Shown piece after piece: positions 16,452 through 25,103 of a stretch of 64,000 bases of DNA. Under the pieces are notes generated by a model. It ran no database searches, had not been told where the DNA came from, and saw only the letters and a list, made by a program, of their open reading frames with translations. The first letter of the stretch is position 1, and each line of letters begins with the position of its first letter. This DNA is from Mesorhizobium sp. M1B.F.Ca.ET.045.04.1.1. GTDB lineage: Bacteria > Pseudomonadota > Alphaproteobacteria > Rhizobiales > Rhizobiaceae. Where the stretch lies: the NCBI RefSeq assembly GCF_003952465.1, contig NZ_CP034448.1, forward strand, positions 7,665,001 to 7,729,000, given 5' to 3'. A program made the position numbers and the translations under genes.

Positions 16452-17687
16452 TTATGCACCGATTGGGATGCGGACCTTGACGACAGTGCCCGCTCCGGGT
16501 TTGCTATCGATGAAAAGCCTCCCATTGAGTGTGGCGACCATCTGGGAACAGCCGGTGAGGCCGAGGCCGATTCCCGGCCCGGGTCGAAAAGAAGGGCGTC
16601 TTTGCTTTGCGCAGGACTTCTGGCGTCATGCCGACACCGTTGTCTGCGACCTCCAGGAACAGAACGTTGCGGCGAAAAATAGGCCGGTGCACGACCGATG
16701 CCTTTACGACAACGCTCGGCCTGTCGGTGTTTTCGACCGCCGTGAGCGCGTTCTGCACGAGCTCGCTCAGCACCAGTTGAAACTGGGTTGCCGGCACTGC
16801 TTGTATTCCCGCCTCGGAATCGACTGACAGCTGTACGATGCCGTCCCGATCTTTGAGGTCCAGCAAAAGCTTGGCGAGCGGGAGGACATGCGAATCTCGT
16901 TGCGAAAACGCGATCTTGAGCAACCCGTCATTGATGGATTCGAGCTCATTCGCAGCACTGCGGGCAGCCTTCAACATCTCTTCTCTCGGAGGTTGCTCCG
17001 AACCAGTGCCCTCCAGAAACAGTCGCAAAGCGGTGACGCGGGAGCGCGTCATATGCGCGAACAGCGAGGCGAATGAGCGCATGTGTCGATCGCGACGGCT
17101 GACGTAAGCGTGACGCTGATGGGTTATGAGATAGAAGATCGCGACCAGTCCCAGCGCAATCGCGAACATGAACCAGTTGCGGGATGCGGCTATAGAGCAG
17201 TCTCCTGGAGCGTCATGCTGTGATCAACGGTGGCGCTGGAGATCTCGTACATGTCCTGTTCGAGATTGGTCATGTGGTCGAGGGCATCCGCATAATTGGA
17301 ACCAGCTTCGACGGCCGGCGCGACGTTTTGCTCGACTGTCCGACGCACGTTTTCCAGGAGTTCGATGTCTTTCTGCGGGAAGAAATGCTGCAGGTACGGC
17401 AGCGCCAGAAGCTGAGCGATGTTGACGCTAACAAGAGCCATTTGCCGGTTGATGTCAGGATCGAGCTTGCCGGCTTCGTCGGCAAGACGGATATGGCCAT
17501 GGACCCTGACAAGCCGCTCGCGCACCTGGGTCGCACGCCACTGAATCTCGTAGGTCTGGTTGAGGATCTCGTCCGTCTCTTGCCTGTAGCCGTCCGATCG
17601 GACGAATGCCCAAGTGCTGAGGAGGAGGGCGAGCGCCAGCCCGAGATAAGGCAAGGCAGCAAAAAAGCGGCTGGTTCCGAATCTCAT
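16452..17687 (-). pseudogene. Membrane sensor histidine kinase with two frameshifts
   Basis: The N-terminal part (from 17687) has a membrane helix (YLGLALALLLSTWAFV), an extracytoplasmic helical sensor, then a second helix (FAIALGLVAIFYLI) after a break near 17192. The kinase core shows an H-box-like HMTRSRV, N-box LVLSELVQNALTAVENT and G1 box DNGVGM. After a second break near 16578 the G2 region reads PGIGLGLTGCSQMVATLNG and ends VVKVRIPIGA. One missing and one extra base give a net in-frame length of 412 codons. Its ATG overlaps the stop of the fragment upstream. No response regulator is adjacent. Confidence 0.75.
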
Positions 17688-17820
17688 TGGTCCGCGCGCA
17701 GCACCACCGGGAAGAAGACCCAGATAGCATTACGGGCTGGGACATAGGAGGCGGGCAGGCGATCGAAGGGCCAGACCATGAAGATCGGACCTTTCTCGTT
17801 CATGGTGATCGGGCGGAACT
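17684..17820 (-). pseudogene. C-terminal fragment of a molybdopterin-oxidoreductase-like protein
   Basis: The minus-strand frame GPIFMVWPFDRLPASYVPAR and the ending FFPVVLRADQ resembles the tail of small molybdopterin-binding periplasmic proteins that often precede sensor kinases. Its stop overlaps the kinase start (ATGA). Everything upstream is replaced by an IS630 remnant. Confidence 0.35.
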
Positions 17821-17829
17821 GCTGATCGC

Positions 17830-18215
17830 CTTTGCATCGTCCTTGGCTGCGGTCATCCTTTGTACATTGGCGCTCGACCGCCTACGGCGCCCTGCAACTG
17901 CTTTCGCGTCAGCTCGGCGAACCACCGCTCGACCTGATTGATCCGGGATGCCGACGTTGGCGTGAAGTGAACACGCCAGTATGGGCGGCGCGCAAGCCAG
18001 GCCTTGATCCTCGGCGTCTTCTGGGATCGCATAGTTGTCCTTCACCATATGCACGTCCGGCCTATCGGGCATTTCGGCGTCGATCCGCTTCAGGAAATCG
18101 AGGAATTCGGTGGCCCGGTGACGCTTGTAGCACTGACCGATCACCGCCCCGGACGATGTCCTGCACCTTGTCGATAAAGAGCGGATCAGAGGAAAGCTGA
18201 ATGTCTCGGCACGAT
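17830..18215 (-). pseudogene. IS630-family transposase remnant
   Basis: Pieces of an IS630-type transposase are readable in changing minus-strand frames: RATEFLDFLKRIDAEMP, VHMVKDNYAIPEDAEDQ, then RPYWRVHFTPTSASRINQVE followed by RWFAELTRKQLQ. The HFTPTSAS...VERWF block is a family hallmark. Several frameshifts make it inactive. Confidence 0.65.
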
Positions 18216-18296
18216 GCGGTTGCAGGCCAAAACGCGGTCCAGATCCGACGGTCCCTTGCTTCGGCCTCTCGGTAGGCTTGACGCGGAGGGCTGGGA

Positions 18297-19238
18297 TCAG
18301 CTCTCGCCCGCCCCGAGAGGATGAAGCATCATCACCAATTCGATCGATCTCTTTTGGTCGACATGAGTGTAAATCTCCGTCGTGCCGATGTCCTCGTGGC
18401 CAAGCAGCGCTTGTATCGCCCTGAGGTCGGCCCCGTTTGACAGCAGGTGTGTGGCGAAGGCGTGCCGCAACACGTGCGGGCTCACTTCGTCCGGCCGCGC
18501 CAACCCGGCCATTTCGGCGGTCTCCCGGACGTCCCTGAACGCCGCAGAGCGCGAAGTAGGCTTGCTGCCGTCGCGCACAGAATGAAACAGCCACTTCGGC
18601 GAAACGACTCCGTATTCCGCCGCCAGGGAACGCCAGAGCCGCATGGCCTCGACGGCACGCGACCCTAGAGGCACCATGCGTTCCTTGTCGCCCTTGCCGC
18701 GTATGTTGAACATCTTGCCGTTATTGGTGAGCACCGAGGCTGGCAGGCGGACCGCCTCAGTGATGCGCATCCCTGAGGAATACAGTGCTTCGAACAGCGC
18801 GGCGCGCCTCGCGTACGCCGCCCGCCTGTACAGGCCGAGGCTGCGGTCGGATGCGAGCGCGTGGGCGGCATCGAGGAAGCGCTCGGTCTCCTCGATCGAA
18901 AGCACGAACGGAACGTTCCTTGAGCGCCGCATGGGTTCGAGCAGCGCAGCCGGGTTTCTTTCCGCATGGCCTTCGGCGAAGAGCCAGGCGTGCAAGGTCC
19001 GAACGACGGCCCTGCGGTGGGCGACGGTCGCCTCGGCGTAATCCTTCGCGGAAAGATGGCCGAAATAGCCCATAAGGCCGGCGAACGTCATGCCTGACAG
19101 CCGGAGCCCGACGGAAGAGAGCCAGCCAAGGTAGCAGTCGAGATCGTCCTGGTAGGTCTCGATCGTGCCGTCCGTCGCGGTCCCGACAGCCAAGGCTTCC
19201 AGCCACGCTTCCGCCAGCAATCTGTCCTTCGACATCAA
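18297..19238 (-). CDS. Tyrosine recombinase (XerC/XerD-like integrase)
   Basis: Complete 313-residue site-specific recombinase. The N-terminal SAM-like DNA-binding domain (about 8-105) is followed by the catalytic domain. The catalytic residues are visible: Arg in SSGMRITEAVRL, Lys in GKGDKERMVPL, HxxR in SPHVLRHAFATHLLSNGAD, His in LLGHEDIGTTEIYTHV and the nucleophilic Tyr in that last motif. It is Xer-like in length. The location, between IS debris and a Tn7-like transposon, makes a mobile-element integrase as likely as a housekeeping Xer protein. No attachment site was identified. Confidence 0.88.
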   Translation of the reverse strand: MMSKDRLLAEAWLEALAVGTATDGTIETYQDDLDCYLGWLSSVGLRLSGMTFAGLMGYFGHLSAKDYAEATVAHRRAVVRTLHAWLFAEGHAERNPAALLEPMRRSRNVPFVLSIEETERFLDAAHALASDRSLGLYRRAAYARRAALFEALYSSGMRITEAVRLPASVLTNNGKMFNIRGKGDKERMVPLGSRAVEAMRLWRSLAAEYGVVSPKWLFHSVRDGSKPTSRSAAFRDVRETAEMAGLARPDEVSPHVLRHAFATHLLSNGADLRAIQALLGHEDIGTTEIYTHVDQKRSIELVMMLHPLGAGES

Positions 19239-19602
19239 AACCTCCGAAGAAGTTCGAATACGACGTTGCGGGTTCAGGTCACGTTAACGACATGGCTAGC
19301 GCCCGACGAGCGCGCAGATCCGAATCCGGCCACTGACCCGAACGCCAATGCTCGGGTTCAGTGAGTTTCGAAGCGAGCGTACCTGAAAGCGTGGTCAAGA
19401 GCCCGGGAGCGTGCGCCTGACGGCTATGCCGCTTCGCCGGGCCTAGGGCGCTTGTAGTCAGGTCCGGCTAGCGATTGCTCATCCTGGCCGCCAGTAGTGC
19501 GAGCTCCGATTGGCTGGTGTTCGTCTTGTCGTAGACCGCCTTAAGTTCGCAACAAAACGTCTATTATGCAACTTTGAGTTGCTGAGAGGTGCGACGCCAA
19601 CG
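19239..19602. other. Gene-free stretch left of the Tn7-like element
   Basis: No complete gene. On the minus strand, 19468-19546 reads LKAVYDKTNTSQSELALLAA and ends RMSNR, resembling the last helix of a LuxR-type regulator, so this may be a gene tail. The remainder shows nothing I recognise. Confidence 0.4.
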
Positions 19603-19607
19603 CTGGG
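19603..19607 (+). repeat. 5-bp target-site duplication, left copy (CTGGG)
   Basis: CTGGG immediately precedes the transposon tip TGCATCTTGAGTC. The same five bases immediately follow the right tip at 42408-42412. Five-base duplications are standard for Tn7-like transposition. Confidence 0.9.
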
Positions 19608-19649
19608 TGCATCTTGAGTCATAAGTTAGGTATTTCGAGCCATAAGTTT
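19608..19649 (+). repeat. Left end of Tn7-like element with two TnsB-like sites
   Basis: Site L1 at 19614-19627 (TTGAGTCATAAGTT) and L2 at 19635-19649 (TCGAGCCATAAGTTT) are about two helical turns apart and in the same orientation. L2 ends only a few bases before the stop codon of the convergent HNH-like gene. Confidence 0.85.
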
Positions 19650-19653
19650 GCAC

Positions 19654-21255
19654 TCACTCGGATACCATCTGCCTTCGTGTGCGGACGTTGAACGCCTCGT
19701 CAGCCAGCCATTGGCTCAGGGCCTCTCGTTCTTGAAGCGACTCGATACGGTGGAATACCCGAAGGTCTTCGGCCAAGTCCGCTAACCCTTCGGCACGAGG
19801 CCAGGAGTTCATTTTCAGCCTGACCGTGCTTAGCAAGGAATCGTAGCGACACCATGCTTCCCAGGCCGAGTGGTATGCCCCGTTGCGCACCAGGCGCAGC
19901 TCGGCCTCTTGGAAGTCTATGTCATGAACCCGGTGCGGCAACGCACTGTTTATGCAGTCCCGCAGATCCGTCAGCTTCAGGTACGCGGATTCCAAACTGC
20001 GGTTGCGCTGTCGCACCGAGCTGGAAATCTCAGAGCAGTCAGAACACAAGTGGATGGTGTCGTAGCCGCATATCCAGGCTTTGTTGGTGAATCCTGGAAA
20101 CAGGCGTCGCCGGACAGCAATCCTTTCGGAGTCGCTTTCATCCACGTATTCCTGATGTTCGCGTATGCCTCCCGTCCACTTGTTCTTGCCGCTTTTGCGA
20201 AGCAATTCCCGCTTGTTTCGCGAGCAGACGGGACAAATCCATCCCTCCGGCGTGGCGCTCCAGCGTTTCGTGGATACGCGGTCAACATATGCGGCGAATT
20301 CCTCGTCCGTTGGCCCTTCCGCGCGCGACGTGACGCGAATTGACGGTAGAGAGGCCGAATCCCTGGAGGTTGAACGCGCCAGGAACTCCTGCCTGTAGCC
20401 GGTGAGCAGGCCCCATCGCTCGTCATCCCGGACTTCGTCGATGAAGCCCCTCCTGAGGAGTTCATCGGATTCCATGCTCATCCACATCGGACGCAGGCCG
20501 TTACCGCCTGTGCGTTCACTGGCAAGGAGTCCATCGCCGAGTTTCCCTAGGAGAGCGTCGAGCAATTCGACACGCGCCCGATGTCCCCTCTCCTGTTCGC
20601 GCCAGAGCATAAGAGCAGCGTCGTAGTCGATGTCATGATCCGCATTGGCCCTGGCCCTGACGAACCTTGCGATCTCAAGAACTGTGAAGGTGAACCGCGG
20701 GTCGATCTCGGAGCGGTATTGGGCCTTCACCTTTCCGTCAGCGGTGTTGCACTCCGAACAAACCAGCGCTTCACGGAAGCGGGAAACCACGTCCTCTATG
20801 GGATCGAGAACGTTGGTGGCTCCGGGAACGGCAGTGTCTCTCCAATCCGGACCATAGAGCTTTTCGGCCCGCGGCCAGACCTCGTCGCGCATGTGGTCAT
20901 GGTGAAGTTCAAGCTTGGCCAGCAGAACGCCTCGCTTCGACAGCCGGAAAATCTCGGCCTTGACGCGCCCGCAGCACGGACAACGCCAACTTGGCTCAAC
21001 CAAGGCCCAGTTGTCGTTGAGGTCCAGCCCGATCGCCCCATTTTTGAGGACGGCGGCCTTGGTCTGCTTGCTCCAGCGGCCGTCCCGATCCCGGAAATGA
21101 AGCTGCATCTCCTCGTCGGACAGCTTCGATGGACGAGGAAAGAGCAACGAGACCGACCACCATGGGGAGGACGGATCATAGCCAGTCCGGAATTCGGAAT
21201 CGTCGTCTGGTTCCGCCCATTCGGGCGACTCGTACCCCTCAGCCATGGCAGACAA
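19654..21255 (-). CDS. Protein with two putative HNH-type zinc modules, transposon-borne
   Basis: A 533-residue protein of unknown role. The N-terminal module has CPCCGRVK near residue 93, then LELHHDHMRDEVWPRAEKLY and, further on, CSECNTADGKVK. That is a CxxC...HHDH...CxxC arrangement like HNH endonucleases. A second module near residue 345 has CPVCSRNKRELLRKSGKNKW, EHQEYVDESDSERIAVRRRL and later CSDCSEI. The residues between are mostly helical. It lies wholly inside the Tn7-like element and ends 46 bp from the left tip, divergent from tnsA. Possible roles include an accessory nuclease, a target-immunity factor or a defence effector; nothing in the sequence decides. Confidence 0.8.
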   Translation of the reverse strand: MSAMAEGYESPEWAEPDDDSEFRTGYDPSSPWWSVSLLFPRPSKLSDEEMQLHFRDRDGRWSKQTKAAVLKNGAIGLDLNDNWALVEPSWRCPCCGRVKAEIFRLSKRGVLLAKLELHHDHMRDEVWPRAEKLYGPDWRDTAVPGATNVLDPIEDVVSRFREALVCSECNTADGKVKAQYRSEIDPRFTFTVLEIARFVRARANADHDIDYDAALMLWREQERGHRARVELLDALLGKLGDGLLASERTGGNGLRPMWMSMESDELLRRGFIDEVRDDERWGLLTGYRQEFLARSTSRDSASLPSIRVTSRAEGPTDEEFAAYVDRVSTKRWSATPEGWICPVCSRNKRELLRKSGKNKWTGGIREHQEYVDESDSERIAVRRRLFPGFTNKAWICGYDTIHLCSDCSEISSSVRQRNRSLESAYLKLTDLRDCINSALPHRVHDIDFQEAELRLVRNGAYHSAWEAWCRYDSLLSTVRLKMNSWPRAEGLADLAEDLRVFHRIESLQEREALSQWLADEAFNVRTRRQMVSE

Positions 21256-22153
21256 CTAACACATGTGGAGGATCGAGCCCAACTGAGGGAGCGAGCGGGT
21301 CTTGGCGAATATGACGGATCGGCCGGATCCCTGCAGGGCGAAATCCCTCTGGTCGGCGGCGATCTTTTCTTATGGTTAACGGACGGTACCGGGCAATCGT
21401 TAACCGGGAGAACGCCCTTGGCTCGCAGACTTCGAGGCGGCGAATCCGAAAACTGCTTTCAGGCGCGACGCCGGCCAGAGGTCTGGAACACGCCTGACGC
21501 GCCGTCCGCTGGCCGCCAATCCTTGACGTGCGGGGCGGCTAGAAACCATCGATTCCTTAACGAATGCAAGGCTTTGGTCGACATGCACGACATAAATCGC
21601 GGGGTTGACGGGCGCCCAAGTTTGAGGTGACGTCGCGGGCATGGACCTGGAGACGCGTCGCTCTCACCCGCTGGAAGAGAGGAATTCGAGACGACGCGAA
21701 GGAGGGGGAGGAGCGGTCACGAGCCGCCCCTCCCCGACCACCTCCGGGTCGACGACAGAATTGCACACCCGATCATTCAAAACGGAGGTGGCGACACCAT
21801 GGATAAAAGCGAAAGCTTAATGATTCACCGGTGGCCGTCATATGCCTTGTGCCCTCGACGAAAAATCGGGGTTGCATTCTTCCGCGATTTGATGTTCTTG
21901 CTCTGTTCCACTTGGGCTAACTGCGCGGGAAGCATCCCGCATTCATGGAGCGAGGACGTCATGCGTCTCGTCATATCCATAGACCGGCGAATATCCGCCT
22001 GACCTGACGCTTCCGAGCGCCGGGCACCACTCGACTATTCATCCCGAAAACGCAGCGATGCCGTTCGCGTGAGCGGCATACAGAAGCGCGCGTACGTCTG
22101 CCGATTTTCCGGCAGCGATGGACGGCGTGCGCCTCCGATCCTGGAGATCGAAC
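21256..22153. promoter_or_regulatory. Divergent control region between the HNH-like gene and tnsA
   Basis: About 900 bp without a well-supported long gene. It must contain the promoters of the HNH-like gene and the tns operon. A G-rich/C-rich hairpin-like stretch occurs near 21703-21745 (GGGGGAGGAGCGGTCACGAG ... CCGCCCCTCCCC). A possible small gene at 21799-22002 is listed separately. Confidence 0.4.
21799..22002 (+). CDS. Possible small protein (67 aa) upstream of tnsA
   Basis: Supported mainly by a strong ribosome-binding site: GGAGGTG about nine bases before ATG. The predicted product begins MDKSESLMIHRW and contains two cysteines and a short hydrophobic segment (FFRDLMFLLCSTWANCAGS). No family is recognised. 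It could be a leader gene for the tns operon or a chance frame. Confidence 0.35.
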   Translation: MDKSESLMIHRWPSYALCPRRKIGVAFFRDLMFLLCSTWANCAGSIPHSWSEDVMRLVISIDRRISA

Positions 22154-22894
22154 ATGCAACGAAACGCCTCCCCCGCCCCCGATCAACCCGATGGTTTCCT
22201 GACCCGTGCGGATCTCGCGAACGGCTCCTACGACGTCATCCGCGTGGACATGCCGTTCCGTTACGTCGAGCCGCCTCCCTGCCACTTGAAGCCGGAGGGC
22301 CGCTGGGTGCGGGCCGGGAAATTCCCGCACTACCGCGCGGGATACCAGCTCAGCTTCTGGGGCGACGGCCAGCTGAACTTCCTGTTCCTAACCGAGATCC
22401 AGCCGACGGTGGTGCGCATCCGCGCACGGCCGGAATTCGTGGAGTGGCACGACGGCACGAAACTGCGGGAGCACGCGCCGGACTTCGAGGTCCGCACCCA
22501 AATGGGCGACGTGTATGTCGACATCGAGCCAGATACCCGGTTCAGCCATCCGTCGACCGCCGTCAGGACGGCGTCTCTCACGAATGATTTGGCCGCACGC
22601 GGCATCCGGTATCGCTGCCTGCGCGCGGAGCCGCTCGGCGCGCAGCCGCGACTCGACCGTGCCAAGCTCCTTAACAGCTTCGGACGCAGCCGCCTGCCCG
22701 AACTTGATCTGCGCGCGATCTTCCGTGCCGTTCCTGACGGCGGCGCTACCGCGCAAGAAGTGTCGACCGCCTGCGGCATCGAGACGAAGCTGTGCCTCGG
22801 AGGACTGCTTCATCACGTGTGGCATGGCCGCCTCGTTCTCGAGGGCCAAGGTCGGACCGGCTTTTCGTCACGCTTTCGGCGCTGCCGCCGATGA
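22154..22894 (+). CDS. tnsA: TnsA-like endonuclease subunit of heteromeric transposase
   Basis: Expected to cut the non-transferred 5' strands at the transposon ends. The ATG at 22154 is preferred (MQRNASPAPD, with GGAG eight bases upstream) over 22118. The order of features matches the TnsA restriction-endonuclease-like fold. An acidic region FLTEIQPTVVRIRARPEFVE comes first, then the catalytic Asp in HAPDFEVRT, then the strand VYVDIEPD where the family normally has a lysine (VxVK). The C-terminal half (about 150-246) looks like the winged-helix TnsA C domain. Here the lysine position reads Glu, which could impair 5' cleavage. It precedes tnsB by about 55 bp. Confidence 0.75.
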   Translation: MQRNASPAPDQPDGFLTRADLANGSYDVIRVDMPFRYVEPPPCHLKPEGRWVRAGKFPHYRAGYQLSFWGDGQLNFLFLTEIQPTVVRIRARPEFVEWHDGTKLREHAPDFEVRTQMGDVYVDIEPDTRFSHPSTAVRTASLTNDLAARGIRYRCLRAEPLGAQPRLDRAKLLNSFGRSRLPELDLRAIFRAVPDGGATAQEVSTACGIETKLCLGGLLHHVWHGRLVLEGQGRTGFSSRFRRCRR

Positions 22895-22949
22895 CGTGGT
22901 CAGTATCCCCCAAACCTGATCGCAAACATCCAAGAAGGGATAAACCGAC

Positions 22950-25103
22950 ATGACCGTTTTCCGTCTCGAGCGCGGAACGCTCGTCACCTACAACGGTGTC
23001 GCCGCGAAGGTCGAGAACCGCGCGACCGATCCGGTTGGATATTGGGCGCGATCCGTCCGCGACCCCCAGTACGCTTTCGTGGTGACCGACGACGAGGTCA
23101 CCCTCGGCATCGGAGGCAAGGGTCCTTTGAGCATCGGCAGCGAGGACGGCTCCCTCGCGAACGGGGCCAGGGACGCTGAACTGCCCGATCCCTTCCGTCT
23201 TTCTGATCGGGACCATCTGGTCTTGGCTTACCGCCGCCGGATCGCGGACACCATGGAGCGTGCAGTGAAGGATCCTGCTCGGGGCATGTCCCAGTCTGCC
23301 GCTATCAGGGAAGCGCTCGCCGAAGTCGCCGCTCCTCGTGGCGTAGCGTCCATCGGGGTTCGCGCCGCTGCTGGCCATCTGCGAAAATGGAAGGCTTCGG
23401 GCAGGAAGCCGCTGGCGCTCGCTCCCAAGCACGCATGGAAGGGCAACCGCACGACGCGCAAGCCTGGTTTCGTCCAAGACGCTGTCGAAGAGGCCGTCGA
23501 TGCTCGATACAGGGGCTGGGGGAGCCAGCCTATCGTTCGACAGCATGCGATCATGCTGGCCTGCCGGACGTGGGAGAAGGTCTATCGCAAGGCCGGAACC
23601 GTCGACGGGGTGGAGCTTCCGGTGGACGCGGATGGCGACGTCGACTGGATGAAGCTCGTGTCCCCGGCGTATGTCCGCGATCGCGTGAATAGGCGGTCAG
23701 CCAAGTATCGGGCAGCTAGGTCCTATGGAGCCGAGCACGCCAAGAAGGCCTTCGACACTGCGCTGGCCGGGCCCCGGGTGACGCAGCCGCTCGCCGTGGT
23801 CGAAGGCGACGACATGTTCCTCACCGGCGTCTTCGTCGTCGACGACGAGGACTGGTTTCCACTCGGCTTCCCCGTCGTGTCGCTCTTCCTGGACCAGGCA
23901 ACGCAAGCCGTGGTCGGGCGCTATGTGGGATTTGGAGGGCCTACGAGCGACTCGGTTTGCAAGGGGTACGAGCACGCGGCATATCCGAAGGACCTGTCCG
24001 GGCGCCTCGACGAAGACGGGAAGCCGATCTTCTCGAAGACATGGACGATGGCGGGCAAGATCCAGGTCCTGAAGTCGGACATGGGTTCCCCCTACCTGTC
24101 TCACCATATCGAGGACGCATCATACAGGTCCGGGACGGTGCTTCATCCGCTTCCTCCGGCAAGCCCGAAGCTCAAGGGTCGCGTCGAGCGGTTCATCCGC
24201 ACCTTCAAGGAAGGCAGCGCAGGTGGAGCCTTGCGAATCCTGCCGCGTCGGCTCCGCAGGTCCCTGTCGCCCGGTTCTGGACCGCTGCTTGTCACCCTAC
24301 GGGAACTGCCGCTGATCATCGATTACTGGATCGTCGAGGAGTACCACGAGGCGGTCCACCACTCCCACGGCATGACTCCGCGCGACGCCTGGGAGAAGTG
24401 GACTGCCGAGATGCCCGTCGACGCTCCTCCCTCGAAGGAAGAAATCCGGCTGATGATGGGCAAGTACGTGCCCTCGCGGACGCTGAACAAGAACGGCCTC
24501 CGCATGCACGGCCTGGAGTACAACTCCGATGCCATCGGAGCCCTGCGCGAGGATCACGGCGGCCTCGATGGCATCATGCGCGACATCGAGGCGAAGTACC
24601 GCTCTGAAGACATTTCGACCGCCTGGGCACTGTTTCCCGACCCGGAGCGGTCTGGGAGCACGCTCGCCGTCCCCGCCTATTGCAAGCAAATGCACTACGC
24701 CCGCGGCCTCTCCGAGTACCGACACTCGGTGATCGTGGAGCACGCCAAGGAAACCGCCAAGGAAGGAGTGATCACCGTGCATCAGCTCATGGAAGCGAAG
24801 CAGCGTCTCGCGCGCATGGCCGAGGACATGTACGCCCAGCGCGTCGCCAACGGAGGCACCGCCAAGATCGATGCCGTACTCAAGGCGCACAGGACCTACC
24901 TGAAGGAACCGACCGAACTGCCGGAGGACGCGCCGGGATCCGACGAGCCGCTCGCGCTGCTCGATCACGAGTCCTTTGGAGACGGAACTCCGCCCGCGTT
25001 GGATGGGCGCCAGCCGACAGACGGGAAGGACGCCGCGCCCAAGGCTCCAAGGCGTCCAAGCGGCCGGGTGAGGCGCAGGCTGGGGAGGCTAGACAATGTC
25101 TGA
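22950..25103 (+). CDS. tnsB: TnsB/TniA-like DDE transposase
   Basis: Catalytic transposase of the element, 717 residues. It should bind the repeated end sites and join the 3' ends to target DNA. The N-terminal 200 residues contain helical DNA-binding domains. The integrase core follows: first Asp in GVFVVDDEDWF or VSLFLDQATQAVVGRYVGF, second in VLKSDMGSPYLSHHI, and Glu in SPKLKGRVERFIRTFKEG. A Mu-type C-terminal domain and a basic tail (RRPSGRVRRRLGRLDNV) complete it. The start has AGAAGGGAT upstream. tnsC overlaps its end by eight bases. Confidence 0.88.
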   Translation: MTVFRLERGTLVTYNGVAAKVENRATDPVGYWARSVRDPQYAFVVTDDEVTLGIGGKGPLSIGSEDGSLANGARDAELPDPFRLSDRDHLVLAYRRRIADTMERAVKDPARGMSQSAAIREALAEVAAPRGVASIGVRAAAGHLRKWKASGRKPLALAPKHAWKGNRTTRKPGFVQDAVEEAVDARYRGWGSQPIVRQHAIMLACRTWEKVYRKAGTVDGVELPVDADGDVDWMKLVSPAYVRDRVNRRSAKYRAARSYGAEHAKKAFDTALAGPRVTQPLAVVEGDDMFLTGVFVVDDEDWFPLGFPVVSLFLDQATQAVVGRYVGFGGPTSDSVCKGYEHAAYPKDLSGRLDEDGKPIFSKTWTMAGKIQVLKSDMGSPYLSHHIEDASYRSGTVLHPLPPASPKLKGRVERFIRTFKEGSAGGALRILPRRLRRSLSPGSGPLLVTLRELPLIIDYWIVEEYHEAVHHSHGMTPRDAWEKWTAEMPVDAPPSKEEIRLMMGKYVPSRTLNKNGLRMHGLEYNSDAIGALREDHGGLDGIMRDIEAKYRSEDISTAWALFPDPERSGSTLAVPAYCKQMHYARGLSEYRHSVIVEHAKETAKEGVITVHQLMEAKQRLARMAEDMYAQRVANGGTAKIDAVLKAHRTYLKEPTELPEDAPGSDEPLALLDHESFGDGTPPALDGRQPTDGKDAAPKAPRRPSGRVRRRLGRLDNV

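Noticed and set aside
20581..21630. 349-aa plus-strand frame over the HNH-like gene and beyond
   Set aside because: Most of it is antisense to the Cys/His-motif gene. The remainder past 21256 has no recognisable domain or start signal.
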